This document shows, in pieces, positions 21,625 to 33,082 of a stretch of DNA of 64,000 nt. Origin of the DNA: Rana temporaria. Its lineage: Eukaryota; Chordata; Amphibia; Anura; Ranidae. Under the pieces are notes generated by a model, which had not been told where the DNA came from, did no database searches, and saw only the letters and a program-made list of their open reading frames with translations. The translations under genes and the position numbers were made by a program. How positions within the stretch are numbered: the first letter of the stretch is position 1; every line of letters starts with the position of its first letter. Location of the stretch: positions 177,715,928 through 177,779,927 of the forward strand of contig NC_053496.1 in assembly GCF_905171775.1 (NCBI RefSeq). Reading direction: 5' to 3'.

Positions 21625-22150
21625 CCTCTTTGTGTGTTCCAGTGATGTGTGCTCTCTTTTTCCTTCTCCTTTCACCTTGGATATTGTACGTTATACAACG
21701 TTCTGTGCTTATCTTTCATCAGTTCCCATCAGAGTGATCCGCACACAATATGTGATGTTGTTGTCTTGTTAGAACTGCATCATGTGAGGCTTCTCAGGGT
21801 ACAGAGTGAATGTATCCTATATCTAGCCCATCCTCCGCCCATACTTCCTGTGTTTCTACGAGAGGGGTCTGGCTGCAGAATGGAGCTCCACTGATGACAG
21901 GAAGCATGTGACCTCCACTCCACTTCTTTTTTATTTATTTTTTTACTGAACTTTATTGTGAATCTCTGCGGCTGGGAGAGGGGTCTGGCTGCAGAGATTC
22001 ACAATTAAGTAAAAAAAAAAAAAAAAAGTGGAGTGGAGGCCACATGTTTCCTGTCATCAGTGGCGCTCGACTCTGCAGCCAGACCCCTTGTAGAGACAGG
22101 AAGTGATGTAGGGTACAGACAGGAAGTGATGTGAGGTATAAACAGGAAGT
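21625..22150 (-). promoter_or_regulatory. Gene A exon 1 and palindromic ETS-rich promoter region
   Basis: Exon 1 ends AAAGAGG with donor GTAAGA (donor at 21623-21624). Upstream is a large inverted repeat: about 21838-21925 (GGTCTGGCTGCAGA...CCTCCACTCCAC) and its complement at about 22018-22110, with an inner pair around TTGTGAATCTCTGC. CAGGAAGT motifs lie on the plus strand at 22096-22150, opposite in orientation to those of the other genes, with ACTTCCTG at the left end. A mirrored, possibly bidirectional promoter is an inference. Confidence 0.5.
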
Positions 22151-22215
22151 ATCGGGTGAAAGGGGAGTTGTGAGGAAGTAGAGACAATACGTTAGAGCTG
22201 GTGTTTCATCAGGTA

Positions 22216-22717
22216 TGGCGACCCATCAGAATTGGTAACTGAAGTGACGTTACATAGCCGCCATCTTGCTACACCCCGCACTACTCCACAATGAAACACA
22301 GAGAAGGGGCAAGCAGACATATTGTTACACGCACCGGAGTTTTGCATCCCACACTTATTTTTAACATGAAACAGAGCTTATAAGGTGAAATACAGTATTT
22401 GGGAATCAGACGGACTGTTTAGATGTTGAATTTTAAAAGCAGCGGCAAACCTGCTGATCTCACAGGTTTGCTAATGTGACAGAACACCTCTGCTTTTATA
22501 ATTCAACATGTAAACAGTCCGATGGATTTCCAAATACTGTATTTCACCATATAAGCTCAGTTTCCTGTTAAAAATAACTGAAATGCAAAGCTCTGGTGGG
22601 TGTAACAAGATGTCCGCTTGCCCCCTTCTCGTGTATCGTTCCTGTGGAGGAGTGTGGGGTGTAGCAAGATGGCGAGGACAGAATGTCACTTCCGTTACCA
22701 TTTCTGACAGGTCGCCA
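22216..22717. mobile_element. TA-flanked 502-bp palindromic MITE with TGGCGACC ends
   Basis: TA flanks both sides (22214-22215 and 22718-22719). The left arm (22216-22450) and right arm (22487-22717) are inverted copies over about 230 bp, for example GTGAAATACAGTATTTGG and its complement. The arms carry CGCCATCTTG, matching the YY1 core. The spacer holds another small hairpin (CAAACCTG...CAGGTTTG). Tc1/mariner-like by target site. No coding sequence. Confidence 0.75.
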
Positions 22718-22739
22718 TATCTGACTGAACACCTGCAAA

Positions 22740-23640
22740 CACGCAGGAAGGGGAAGTAAGGTCACCCTGCCCCCATCTCCAATTGGTATAACTACTTGTA
22801 TTTTGGCCATTGAGTCCCATTGTCCCCCGACCAGTGTAAGTTAGAAACAGTGTTCCTGATCACCGCCACACCAGTCCCAGTACCTGATTGCTGACCACAT
22901 TACTGTCTGTCGTCCTACCTGACCCATCTGTGTATCCCACTGACTAAGTTGCCGAGACACCAGTCCCAGCCATCCCCTGCAGACAACTGCACTCCTGGAA
23001 CCACAGGAACTCTATTGTTCACCCTTTGTTCATCCTCCTATACTTCCTGGTCAGTGATCATGGCATTCCTGGGGACAACCAAATATCAATAGGTTAGGCT
23101 TGCATGTCTTACAGGTACAAGGACTGCTACAGGTGACAACACAGAGCTGTATTTCCTTACCACTTGTAGATAGGCAACCATTATCGTACACTGTTTTTAT
23201 ATGCAATGCTGGTTGATTTTTGGGATGCACAAGATACAATGTTTGGTACATAATCAATCCATAAACACAAACGAATACTTTACGTTTGTCAAAATACCTG
23301 AACCGGTAATCACTAAATTCTCACTAAACGAAGGGTGCGTAACCCTGCACACCAGAGGCCATTGGTATTAGGACATAACTTTCAATCGAATTATATGTAG
23401 CACTACCCCCAGAGGAGCTGCTGGTTTGTTTTGAGTGGCACATTTACCTCGTGGCTCTCCGAATTCCTAGGGGTGTATGGTGCATATAGCAGAAGTAAAG
23501 GAAACAATCCTGCTCCCACGTGTAACTAAGGTTGCCAACCGTTCCGTAAAATACAGAATCGTCCCGTATTTTAAACAGACAAGTGCTGTTCCGTATCAAA
23601 CTGATACGGAACGAACTTTGTTCCGTATTCCGCGGTACCT
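22740..23640. other. Unassigned DNA upstream of gene A
   Basis: No gene was found. The part near 22840-22960 (TGTTCCTGATCACCGCCAC, CCAGTACCTGATTGCTG) resembles the tandem repeat at 34845-35135. At 23530-23640 the words CCGTATTTTA and TTCCGTAT repeat in both orientations. Confidence 0.45.
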
Positions 23641-23679
23641 TATTGATGTTCGTCACTTTTGATCATGTAGTGGCTGTCT

Positions 23680-24110
23680 GTGCGTCGGCGTCCCCTCCCC
23701 TCCGCCTTCTGACCAATTCCGCAATGCCGTGCCGATGACGTCGTGACATCACGACGTAACCCCTCCCTGCATTCCCTGCCCGGCGCCCGCGGTACCAAGA
23801 AGAAGAAGAAGAAGAAGAAGAAAGAAAACGAAGAAGAAAGAAAACTAGCTGCTGCTGCAAGAAAGCGAGGAGAGCACAAGAGAAAAAAAGGTAAGCAGAA
23901 GAGAGAAAAGGGGAGAAGAGCAGAGGAAAGGGGAAGGTTGAGCAAAGAAAAGGGATATTAGGCAAAGCAGCAGATAAGAGGAAGGAGAGCATCAGGAGAG
24001 CAAATAAAATGGGAAGAAGAGACAACAAAATGGGACGGAGAGCAGAAAAAAGGGAAGAGGGGCAGAGGGAGGAGAGCAAAGGGAAGGAGAGCAGAGAAAC
24101 AAATGTTCAG
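23680..24110. repeat. GC-rich CRE-containing segment followed by a polypurine tract
   Basis: 23680-23795 is CpG-rich and has a palindromic cluster of CRE-like sites (GATGACGTCGTGACATCACGACG). From 23797 to 24110 the plus strand is almost pure purine (AAGAAGAAG, then GAGA/GGAA mixtures). The Lys/Glu-rich open frame here is best explained by the purine repeat. Confidence 0.6.
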
Positions 24111-26040
24111 TTGGACTAATAAAAAGTGAGCTGATCATCACTCTGAATTATGAGATGTCTTGTACAGAGTTCTACAGTGCAGCTCTACAGGACAAACAAC
24201 TGCTCGCTGCTGCAAGAAATCAAAAAAATTACACATGGAAAAAATAGCAGCACAATGTGCTTAATCTGTTTCTGTGATATTTTCCATGTGCATACATACG
24301 GGTGTTTGTATTGCTTGAATGCAGTATTTGAGAGCAATATTTTATATTTTCTTTATTAGCTGTTTTTTTTATGTGTTATTGTTTTCCATAAAAAGTTATG
24401 GAAGTATAATTATATAAAGATATTTGCACTACACTTCCTTAAAATGTTGTCTTATTTTTTGCACAGGAAAAAGTCTCTGCCACAGACCCTCCTGGAATGG
24501 ATTCAGTGAGAAACCTCTGCCACAGGCCCTCCTGATTGTGGTTACGGAGATGAACCTCCTTGATAGAATTACGCCTGGATCTCCTTCAAGTTGCTTTCAG
24601 GTACTGACTGACAGGTGACCAGCCTCCCAGTGTCCGGATACCTCAATCCCCGGTGGTTTGTCGAGACCATATTGGATCGCCAGCCTCTCATTGGCTTTCC
24701 TCAGATGGACTCCCCACCGTACAGCTATACCGCTTGGGATCTTCAGTCGACCACTGGATTCCCTGCCACAGCTCAAAGGTTCTGGACCAGCATGGTCCCG
24801 GAACCAGGAACTCTGCGTGGCATGCACGCCCCTGGCCCAGTAGGCCATAACGCCAGGGCGCCGTGGTGCAAACACCCTAAAGGAGGATGCCGCACTTGAA
24901 GAAGAAGGCCCAGAACTAATGGTGTCTGCCCCATAAATACCCTCCCCCAGCATGCACAGCGAGGCTCAACCCTCCTGATTGGCTGCTGGGGAAGAGCACC
25001 CAAACCTTGACTCCACAGCTGCAACCTACTGTCCTGGGGTGGGAAGAACACCCCAGCAACAACAGAATGATCCCACAGCACAGCCAAGCTGAGACAGAGA
25101 CCCAAATGTGAACACATTAACCAGATCAGAGTTTAACTAAGACTCTGATCTCCCTCTAAATTTAAATAGCACCGGAACTTTGAAGTAACCAGGCGCTACA
25201 TATATAAAACATCTCTGGACTGTATTTATAAAGTTATAGTTTTATGTTTTTACCTTTTACCCCATGAAATGTCTGTTATGATTTATTTGCACATATGTCT
25301 ATCTAATATATCCTTTATCATTTATTATTATGTATTTATATGTGTTACAAGATTTACCAGTGTTTTTATGTTTGTATGTATGTACATACTATACCTTGCT
25401 CAGTTCTCTCCCCAAGTTGGCAGGAAACATCCAGCTGGCTATATATACACACACTGCATCATTAGGTGTTGGTTTTTGCTTGAGAAGGGAGTGTGCATGC
25501 CCATATGAGGTATAGCGCATGCTCCAAAACCCTTTGCATTCTGGTCCGGAACCCTGCCTGTGTCATCCTTCTCCTGGCTGTCCACCCGCTTCTGGAAGGA
25601 CTTCAGCCGGCTTCCCCCTCCAGAAGGGGGACTTCAGTCACACTCCATCTGGTGGTACCAGCAGCTCCATCTGGCGTCCTGGACCTACACTTATTGATCT
25701 GCCTGTTGTTTACCCATCTATGGTAAGTAGCCCTGTTGTGGGGTTTGGAACAGGGGAGTAACAGTCTGCAGAAGCTGTGCAGAGGAGAAGCGTAAAGTCA
25801 AGTCTGTCAAGGTTAGAGTCCATCTTTTTTCTAAGCGCTCTGTCCAAGATATGTAAAGCGCAACTGCTATAAAAATTCTTCAAGTAAATATGGCAAATGT
25901 AACGTGTTCTATGGGCATCCCATACCCTTTCCCCAACCAAGTTATATCCCCCAAATAAACAAAACATCGGAAACGACTGTTCATTGTCTACCGGAGAGTG
26001 ATGTATGGAAGTCTGGCAGCAGGGTGAATATGTGTGGATA
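24111..26040. other. Unassigned intergenic DNA
   Basis: No convincing gene was found. The segment 24470-25200 has moderate GC content and several overlapping short open frames in different frames. It could be an old retroelement piece, but no motif supports that. Confidence 0.4.
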
Positions 26041-26044
26041 ATAT

Positions 26045-26700
26045 GCACCTAGACATAATTATGAGTCTCACACATGTGGTATCCTCATGCTTGGAAGGAG
26101 TAGAAGAAAGTGTTTTGATGTGAAAAAAATATGAATAAATAAAATATTTATTCTTGTATTTTCAAAACCCTCAAAATACTCATCATGCCTCTTAAAAATA
26201 TACATTGGGGTGTTTACTCTCCAAAATGTGTTCATTGTGTGGGTGTTTCTCTTATGCTTGCACTGAAGGCCTCAAGAAATGTGACGGGAAGTCAGCTGCA
26301 ACATTTATGCACTTTGAAGGCCTGAAGGTGCTCCTTGGATTTTGGACCCCTCTATGCATCTAGACATATAAAAAGTCTCACACTTGTTGTATCCTCATGC
26401 TTGGAAGGAGTAGAAGAAAGTGTTTTGATGTGCAATTGTAAGTATACCCAAGCTGTGTGTGAGAAATGACTTGTGAAATAAAATCAGATTTTATTTAATG
26501 TCTTTATTTTTTCAAAAAGATTGTGGCAAAAACTTACAGCATCCAAAAACTTTGCATGCCTCTTACTAAATACATTGGACTGTCTACTTTAGGGCCCCAA
26601 GAATTGAGATAGGCCATCAGAACATCAGAATTGATTCATTTTCAAATATATATACCATAGTTTGAAGACTATAACTTTCACACAGAGTAGATGATATACA
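26045..26700. repeat. Dispersed repeat block 3' of gene B
   Basis: Same family as 14215-14965. It contains two copies of CTCATGCTTGGAAGGAGTAG (about 26084 and 26395), so a local internal duplication occurred. Confidence 0.6.
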
Positions 26701-27423
26701 CTGATTTGCTTTGTATTTTACCAAAGAAATGTAGATAAATAAATGTTTCTCTAAATTAATGAAGAATTAATATTAATTAGCATTTTTTTATGAGAGAAAC
26801 TAAGAAAAATGCTTTTTATTCAAATTTTTTTTGTCTCTTTTCCATTATACTGTATAGTAAAAGTGGTGTAGAAACACAACTAAAAAGAACGCTTTACATG
26901 TCTCATAAAAATGATATAAAATTCATTTGGGTGCAGTGTTGTATGACCGAGTAATTGTCAGTCAAATATCACTGTGCTAAAAATTAAAGAATGGCGCATA
27001 CAGGAAGGGGGAATAACATGGCGGTCTTCAAGTGGTTAATAAACAATAAAAAAACTAAGCTAGAATCTAAATCAAAAAATGTATAATTGAAGATAATAAA
27101 CAAAAATAAAAATGAATTATTGGTTGGACCAATGAGAAGCCGGCTTCTTCAATAAAACATAAAAAGAACAATAATGTACAGAAACCGATATCAACCAATA
27201 AGAAGTGTTGTCCATGTATTGTCTTATCTGGCCATGTATTAGCACAGTTTAGTTGTATGGTGCGGTCTGTGTGAGTGCGGGACCGAGTCATCACTGTATG
27301 TTTAGAGGATCATATTACTAGAATTCAATCCCTGCAGACTCAGATCTATCAAACCGAACCCGAAAAACATTAAATATATTCTGCCCCTCCCCCAACACAC
27401 CACTGTTATCATGACAAAGGTCG
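26700..27423 (-). other. Gene B 3' flank
   Basis: The block is shared with the 3' flanks of genes C, D and E (for example GTATGACCGAGTAATTGTCA and GTGCGGTCTGTGTGAGTG). It probably includes the 3' untranslated region. No single conserved AATAAA was evident on the minus strand. Confidence 0.5.
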
Positions 27424-28493
27424 TTATCTTGTGTGAACTCTCTGATGTAGCACAAGGTTTGCTTTTGTCGTGAAAGATTTCTCGCACTCTGAACATGAAT
27501 AAGGACGCTCACCTGTGTGAACTCTCTGATGTATAACAAGGGATCCCTTCACAGAGAAACCTTTCCCGCACTCTGAACATGAATAAGGACGCTCACCTGT
27601 GTGAACTCTCTGGTGACACACAAGGTCTCCTTTCTGTGAGAAAGATTTTCCGCACTCTGAACATGAATAGGGACGTTCACCCGTGTGAACTCTCTGGTGA
27701 TACACAAGGTTTCCTGTTGACGTGAAAGATTTCCCGCACTCTGAACATGAATAAGGACGTTCACCTGTGTGAACTCTCTGATGAAACACAAGGCTTCCTT
27801 TCGACATGAAACATTTCCCACATTCTGAGCATGAATAGGGATGCTCACCCGTATGGCTATTCTGGTGTGTAAGAAGACTTTGATTGGTAGTAAAACATTT
27901 CCCACATTCTGAGCATGAATAGGGACGCTCACCTGTGTGACTTTTTTTATGTCTAAGTAGTTTTCCTTTTGCAGTGAAACCTTTCCCGCACTCTGAACAT
28001 GAGAAGGGATGCTCACCCGTGTGACTGTACTGATGTGTAAGAAGGTTATGTTTGCTAATGTAACACTTCCCGCACTCTGAACATGAATAGGGACTCTCAC
28101 CTGTGTGAATTCTCTGATGTATAACAAGGGATGCCTTCACAGAGAAACCTTTCCCGCACTCTGAACATGAATAAGGACGCTCCCCCGTGTGACTTCTTTG
28201 ATGTATATGAAGGTTTTGTTTGCTAGTTAAACACTTCCCGCACTCTGAACATGAATAGGGATGCTCAGCAGTGTGACATTTATTGTGTCTAAGAAGGTCT
28301 CTCTTTTTTGTGAAAAGTTTCCCACACACTGAACATGACAATGACCTCTCTTCTGTGTGATCTCCTTCCTGCCCTGAAGAAGATTCCTCGGGAATAGACG
28401 GATCTATTAAAGTATTTCTACTGTGAGATCTTAGAGTCCTGGTATGTGATTTATCAGAAGATTCCTCAGACGTATTCCGGACATTATGGTCAT
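27424..28493 (-). CDS. Gene B last exon: 11-finger C2H2 zinc-finger protein
   Basis: Acceptor CTCAGCAG lies at 28494 onward. The exon starts with 2 nt, then DHNVRNTSEESSDKSH and the linker, then 11 fingers and a stop. Finger 2 has Leu for the usual aromatic after GKC (GKCLTSKQNL). Finger 11 has CEKS for CGKS. All zinc ligands are present. Upstream in-phase exons are acidic 31783-31924, chimeric 32036-32152, NPPERCP 32264-32361 and KRAB-like 32478-32613. The complete set is phase-compatible, but the KRAB exon has an in-frame TAA at codon 3. A DNA-binding nuclear protein is expected. Shortest array of the five. Confidence 0.9.
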
Positions 28494-28561
28494 CTGCTGA
28501 GAAACAATTTTACAATAAATGTTAGAAGAATCGTTGGAATCTTGTATTCAGGAGTCATATA

Positions 28562-30407
28562 TGTTTTAAAAAAAAAAAAAATGTTCCCTTCTTGTGAGAA
28601 AAAGTCAGAGCAAAATGGACCAATTCAGAAAGATAATACAGGTAAGATTTTAGACGGGGATAACATGTACATCAACTATGCAACAGTCTAGAACTATACA
28701 ACGGGGTACCTCGGTTTCCCACTGAATCATGAGCCAAGGCAAGTACTATACCCCTACGCAACAGGATCTTTCAGTCAGCGGGACCATTCCAACCTAAGCC
28801 GTCCATGGCTGACAAATTTTATTACATTTCTTGGGGCAGTTCCTGTTAATATACGTTAATTTATATAATGGAAGCACAGCATTAATGGTTTTCTCCCAAT
28901 ATCCCACTGTGGGAGGAGAGGGGGCATTCCAACGCAGAACAATTTCCCTCTTCGCATAAAAGAAGAAGAGGTAGGCTAGTAGCAACTTAGTGTAGCTAGG
29001 CCTCTGATCATCATCCTGGATGCCCAGAAGCGCCAGCTCCGGGGATACAGGAAGCGTCCGTTAAAGGCGGGCGTTAACCACTTAGGACCCGGACCATTAT
29101 GCAGGTTAAGGACCTGGCCCCTTTTCGCGATTTGCCACTGCGTCGCTTTAACTGACAATTGCGCTATCGTGTGACGTGGCTCCCAAACAAAATTGGCGTT
29201 GTCTTTTCCCCACAAATAGAGCTTTCTTTTGGTGGTAATTTGATCACCGCTGTTTTTATTTTTTGCGCTATAAACAAAAATAGATATATATATATTTTTT
29301 TTATTCCTCAGTTTAGGCCGATACGTATTCCTCTACCTATGTTTGGTTTGCACAAAATGTATAGCGTTTACAAAATAGGGGCTAGTATTATGGCATTTTT
29401 ATTAATATTTTTTTTTTTTACTAGTAATGGCGGCGATCAGCGATTTTTTTCGTGACTGCGACATAATGTGGACACATCGGACACTTTTGACACATTTTTG
29501 GGACCATTGTCATTTTCACAGCGAAAAGTGCTATACAAGTGCATTGTTTACTGTGAAAATGACAATGGCAGTGAAGGGATTAACCACTAGGTTGCGCTAA
29601 TGGGTTAGGTGTGCCCCAAGGGAGTAATTCTTACTGTTGGGGGGCGTGGCTGTAGGTGTGACGTCACTGATCATCGTTCCCTATATCAGGGAACAGACAA
29701 TCAGTGTCACTGCCACACAGAAGAACGGGGAAGGTGTGTTTGCACTTACCTATCCCCATTCTTCAGCTCCTGTGACCGATCGCAGGACACCGGCGTCAAT
29801 CGGGTCCAGGGGTCCCGCAGGCGTGGTCATGGAGCTTTGGATCCGGGCAACGCTCACGACCCCACGGCTGGGCTCTTAAAGGCAATGTACAGGTACGTGC
29901 CTGTGCCCAGCCGTGCCCTTCTACCGACTTATATCGGCATGAAGGGGTCCTTAAGTGGTTAATAGAGTCCACTACCTCGGCACAGTATCTGGCAATTTTG
30001 GGGCAGCTCCAAAACATAGGAACCTACGTTGTTCTGGCACCGGAGACAATCTTGTGATCGTTGTGGGTATACCTTATGAAGACGATGGGGAGTGTAGTAA
30101 ACCCTATGTAGGAATTTGACCTGTATCAACCATTCTTTGGAGGATATTAGTAAGGCAGTACTGTCCGCTACGCAGTACTCCCAATCCTCTCTATCTATGT
30201 CTGGTATGACCACCTTTCACTGATCCCAACGTCTATCTATTTTGGTGGAGTCAGGGCTCAATAGTTCTAGGTATAAGGCAGATAAGAGTTTTTGCAGTTT
30301 CTCTTGACCTGGTAATTCCCCAATGGGGTCCATATCAGTCTGGGTGGCGTCGGGAATTGAGCCTGTGTGGCGTAGCTGGAGGTATCTAGAGGACATCCAC
30401 CCCAAGG
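28562..30407 (-). mobile_element. 5'-truncated L1/Tx1-like LINE in gene B intron
   Basis: GGAGTCATATA occurs on both sides (28551-28561 and 30408-30418), and gene C shows it once (39008-39018), so this is an 11-bp target duplication. Minus-strand pieces encode the ORF2 C terminus: SSKEWLIQVKFLHRVYYTPH, RLHKVYPQRSQDCLRC, FWSCPKIARYC and, beyond a nested element, AYLFFFYAKREIVLRW. Frames are broken. The 5' end is truncated within ORF2. Confidence 0.8.
29078..29958. mobile_element. TTAA-flanked CCACTTA element, 881 bp, nested in the LINE
   Basis: TTAA is on both sides (29074-29077 and 29959-29962). The ends are CCACTTAGGACC and GGTCCTTAAGTGG, inverted. It interrupts the LINE C-terminal coding sequence. 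It is the same family as 35396-36277 (882 bp) in the opposite orientation; both contain GGCCGATACGTATTC or its complement. No transposase. piggyBac-like by target site. Confidence 0.8.
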
Positions 30408-30589
30408 GGAGTCATATAGGTTGGTCTAGTTTTAAATCTTTAAGCTCCGGAATGCAAGTGGGTGCAATCAGAACAGAAATATAAATTCAAAGTGGTTTAG
30501 CAATACAATGCACCCAAATCACACTGTGCAACTTTGTGCATTGATGACATTGTTATTGAGAAACAGAGAGGGACCTTTGATATGGTGTA

Positions 30590-30975
30590 CAGTATCTCCT
30601 CCTCATTTTTCGGGAACATGACGTTATATTGAGGAATGGAGATGGACCTTTTTATATGGTGTACAGTATCTCCTCCTCATTTGTTGGGAACATGACGTTA
30701 TATTGAGAAATAGAGATGGACCTTTCATATGGCCTTCTCCATGTCTGTCTGTCCACCTGCAAGGTGATTAATGTGGCCAGTCTCTGGGTGGAGACTAAAC
30801 CTGATTAAAGCCAGCCAAGGCTGCAATCTCAGTATCTCCTGCTCATTTGTTGGGAGCATGACATTATATTGAGAAATGGAGATGGACCTTTCATATGGTG
30901 TACAGTATCTCCTCATTTGTTGGGAACATGACATTATATTGCGGAATGGAGATGGACCTTTCATATGATGTACAC
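30590..30975 (+). repeat. 73-bp repeat copies in gene B intron, interrupted
   Basis: Copies of GTACAGTATCTCCTCCTC with TGACGTTATATTGAG recur here, with an unrelated insert of about 100 bp at 30730-30830. Gene C has the matching insert at 39190-39285. Confidence 0.75.
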
Positions 30976-31782
30976 AAGTGGTGGTCAGTTTGCTGGATGT
31001 AGGAGGCCTTAAGTGTGGCCCCTAATATAATCAAAGGGTGGCACATAATATTCAGTCTATGTAAAGCTACAGAAATCTGTCAGACTGAACATATTACAGT
31101 AGATGGTCAGAGACTATAAGCATGGTGCAAATGAGGTCAGAGACTGAGGACATGCTGCAGTAGGCAGATACTGTGAATACCGTCCATGATAATTCTATTA
31201 CAGTTTTATTTACAAATCAGTCCTCTCAGATTGGTGTTCTTTACAGGACAGTGATGAGGTACATCGATGATGTTCTTATTGTCAGCAGTTGAGGTTTCTC
31301 AGTCTTTCCTGTACCGAAGGATAACATGTTCTCTATTTTGTACATAAGCAACACAGATTGCTTGAAATTAAATTGAAAAAAAAATCTCTGTATACGGAAG
31401 AGGTGATTTGTTTTTAGAGCTCTGTGGATGAAAAATTGTCTGGTTCTAGATGACTCTGAAAAATTGATTGGATGTTCTTCTTATGATTACTAATTTTAGG
31501 AAAGGAACAACATTTTAGAATGTTGATCTGGTGAGCTATCTGATTGCCTTTTGGGATCAGGAATGAATCTTTATAACCTAAAGAAGATTAGGCCAAGCTT
31601 TATATGGACATTCTACTGTCCTGGGGGTCAGCTGCTGCTTTGAAATTTTTTTTTTTCTCTCGGGTGAATTCAGTAGACATCGACCTTTTCTCCTCTGATG
31701 TAACCATGTAAAGGAAAACTTTATACTCATAGAAGTAAAATAAAAATGGGAACTGGTTCTATATTTAGTGTTTATTACTTAC
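30976..31782 (-). other. Gene B intron
   Basis: Conserved intron blocks shared with gene C (39355-40773) and gene E (60830-62127). No exon was recognised. Confidence 0.6.
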
Positions 31783-31924
31783 TTGTGTCTATATGTAGAG
31801 AAGATTCCACCTGTTTACTTTCCATAATCATCTCCCCCTCCTCCATAGACTGCTGATCTCCACTCACCAACCTCTCTTCTTCTTCCTCTTTATCCTCAAC
31901 TTTGATGTCTTTTAGTTCTTCACC
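31783..31924 (-). CDS. Gene B acidic linker exon
   Basis: 142 bp, open, acceptor TTTAG, donor GTAAGT. It encodes GEELKDIKVEDKEEEEERLV then SGDQQSMEEGEM and a VESSLHIDT end. Phase 0 in, phase 1 out, matching the gene B ZNF exon. Confidence 0.8.
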
Positions 31925-32035
31925 CTAAATACAAAACATGATAGAATACATTTATAAAAAGGAAAAGATTACATAGAAGAATGTCCTCTCATAGCTCAGA
32001 ATTCTCTAGAGTTGTAGTTGCTCAGTCCCACCTAC

Positions 32036-32152
32036 CTGATGATGGTGAGGGATGGTGTGATTCTCCTGTGTGGAATCCCAGGAATCTGCATTTGCCAACG
32101 TCTCTTCTTCTTCCTCCTTGATCTGATCTTTGATGTCTTTTAGTTCTTCACC
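32036..32152 (-). CDS. Gene B chimeric exon: acidic head fused to NPPERCP tail
   Basis: The minus-strand exon of 117 bp (39 codons, phase 0 to 0) has no stop. It reads GEELKDIKDQIKEEEEETL from an acidic exon, then DSWDSTQENHTIPHHHQ from an NPPERCP exon, with donor GTAGGT. It lies between NPPERCP (32264) and acidic (31783) exons, as in gene A. The junction differs from that of gene A, so the two fusions look independent. Confidence 0.75.
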
Positions 32153-32263
32153 CTAAACCCAAAGATTGTTGAATAATTGTATAAAAAGGAACTAGTCACA
32201 AAGAAGAATGTCCTCTCACATCTTAGAATACATTTTTGGATCTACATGCTCAGTTCCACCTAC

Positions 32264-32361
32264 CCGATGATGGTGAGGGATGGTGTGACCTTCCTGTGTG
32301 GAATCCCGGGAATACAGAGGACGGGGACATCTCTCTGGTGGGTTCCCATTACTGGATCCAT
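32264..32361 (-). CDS. Gene B NPPERCP exon
   Basis: 98 bp with intact splice sites. It encodes GSSNGNPPERCPRPLYSRD and STQEGHTIPHHR-type residues. The last codon is CGG rather than CAG at the donor, a small change. The 2-nt start completes the GAT codon with the KRAB exon. Confidence 0.78.
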
Positions 32362-32477
32362 CTGTAGGAAACACACACACTGACTGAATACATTGTTTCT
32401 ATGTGTTTATCAGATGATGGGGGATCTAGGTGGACCCTCCGTACTGCTCTCTACTTTAAAATAAAGTCTCCTCTTAC

Positions 32478-32613
32478 CCGGTGATGTGAGGGGCGGCTGA
32501 TTCTCCATCATGACTTCCTTGTAGAGATCCTCGTGTCCTTCTAAATACTCCCACTCCTCCCAGCTGCTGGGTGTTAATGGCTCACCAGATATTTTCTTCA
32601 CCACTTAAAAATC
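32478..32613 (-). pseudogene. Gene B KRAB-like exon with TAA at codon 3
   Basis: After the acceptor CACAG the exon reads GAT-TTT-TAA, where the ancestral form is GAT-TAT-AAA. The rest is intact: KKISGEPLTPSSWEEWEYL, EGHEDLYKEVMMENQPPL and the donor GTAAGAG. The KRAB A-box core (EEWEYL, LYKEVMMEN) is therefore well preserved, but a message read through from an upstream exon stops at 32605-32607. Use of a downstream acceptor (TTTTAAG) or a start at the double ATG are the ways around it. KRAB boxes normally recruit a repressor complex. Confidence 0.7.
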
Positions 32614-32736
32614 CTGTGTACAGATAGAAAGTAAGAACAGTGATCACCAACAATTTCCCAGAATCCACCTCTCTGATCAGGCTTGTATTTTATTAATAGA
32701 AATAAAAATGATGTCATATGACCTCCCAATCCCTTA

Positions 32737-33079
32737 TGCCGCATACACACGATCGGAATTTCCGATGAAAAAAGTCTGATGGACCTTTTTTATCAGAAAT
32801 TCCGATCGTGTGTGGGCCCCATCAGACTTTTTCCAGTGTTTAGAAATAAGCCAATTTTTTTTTCCTCATGGGAAAAAAAAAAAAAAGATAGGAAATTCCT
32901 ATGGTCTGTGTGCAACTCCGATGGAGAAAAAACCCACGCATGATCAGAATCAAGTCAACGCATGCTCGGAAGCATTGAACCTTATTTTTCTCGACTCGTC
33001 GTAGTGTTTTACGTCACCGCGATTTGGACGGTCGGAATTTGGTCTTTCCATCGGAAATTTCAATTGTGTGTACGGGGCA
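32737..33079. mobile_element. TGCCGCATACACACGATCGG MITE, 343 bp, in gene B intron
   Basis: TTA lies on both sides (32734-32736 and 33080-33082), and gene C has a single TTA in the same context (41462-41464). The left end is TGCCGCATACACACGATCGG and the right end GTGTGTACGGGGCA. 3-bp TWA target, PIF/Harbinger-like. Non-coding. Confidence 0.8.
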
Positions 33080-33082
33080 TTA

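Noticed and set aside
23743..23961. Lys/Glu-rich plus-strand frame with a possible GTAAGC donor
   Set aside because: Explained by the AAG/GAA polypurine tract. No conserved start, domain or partner exon.
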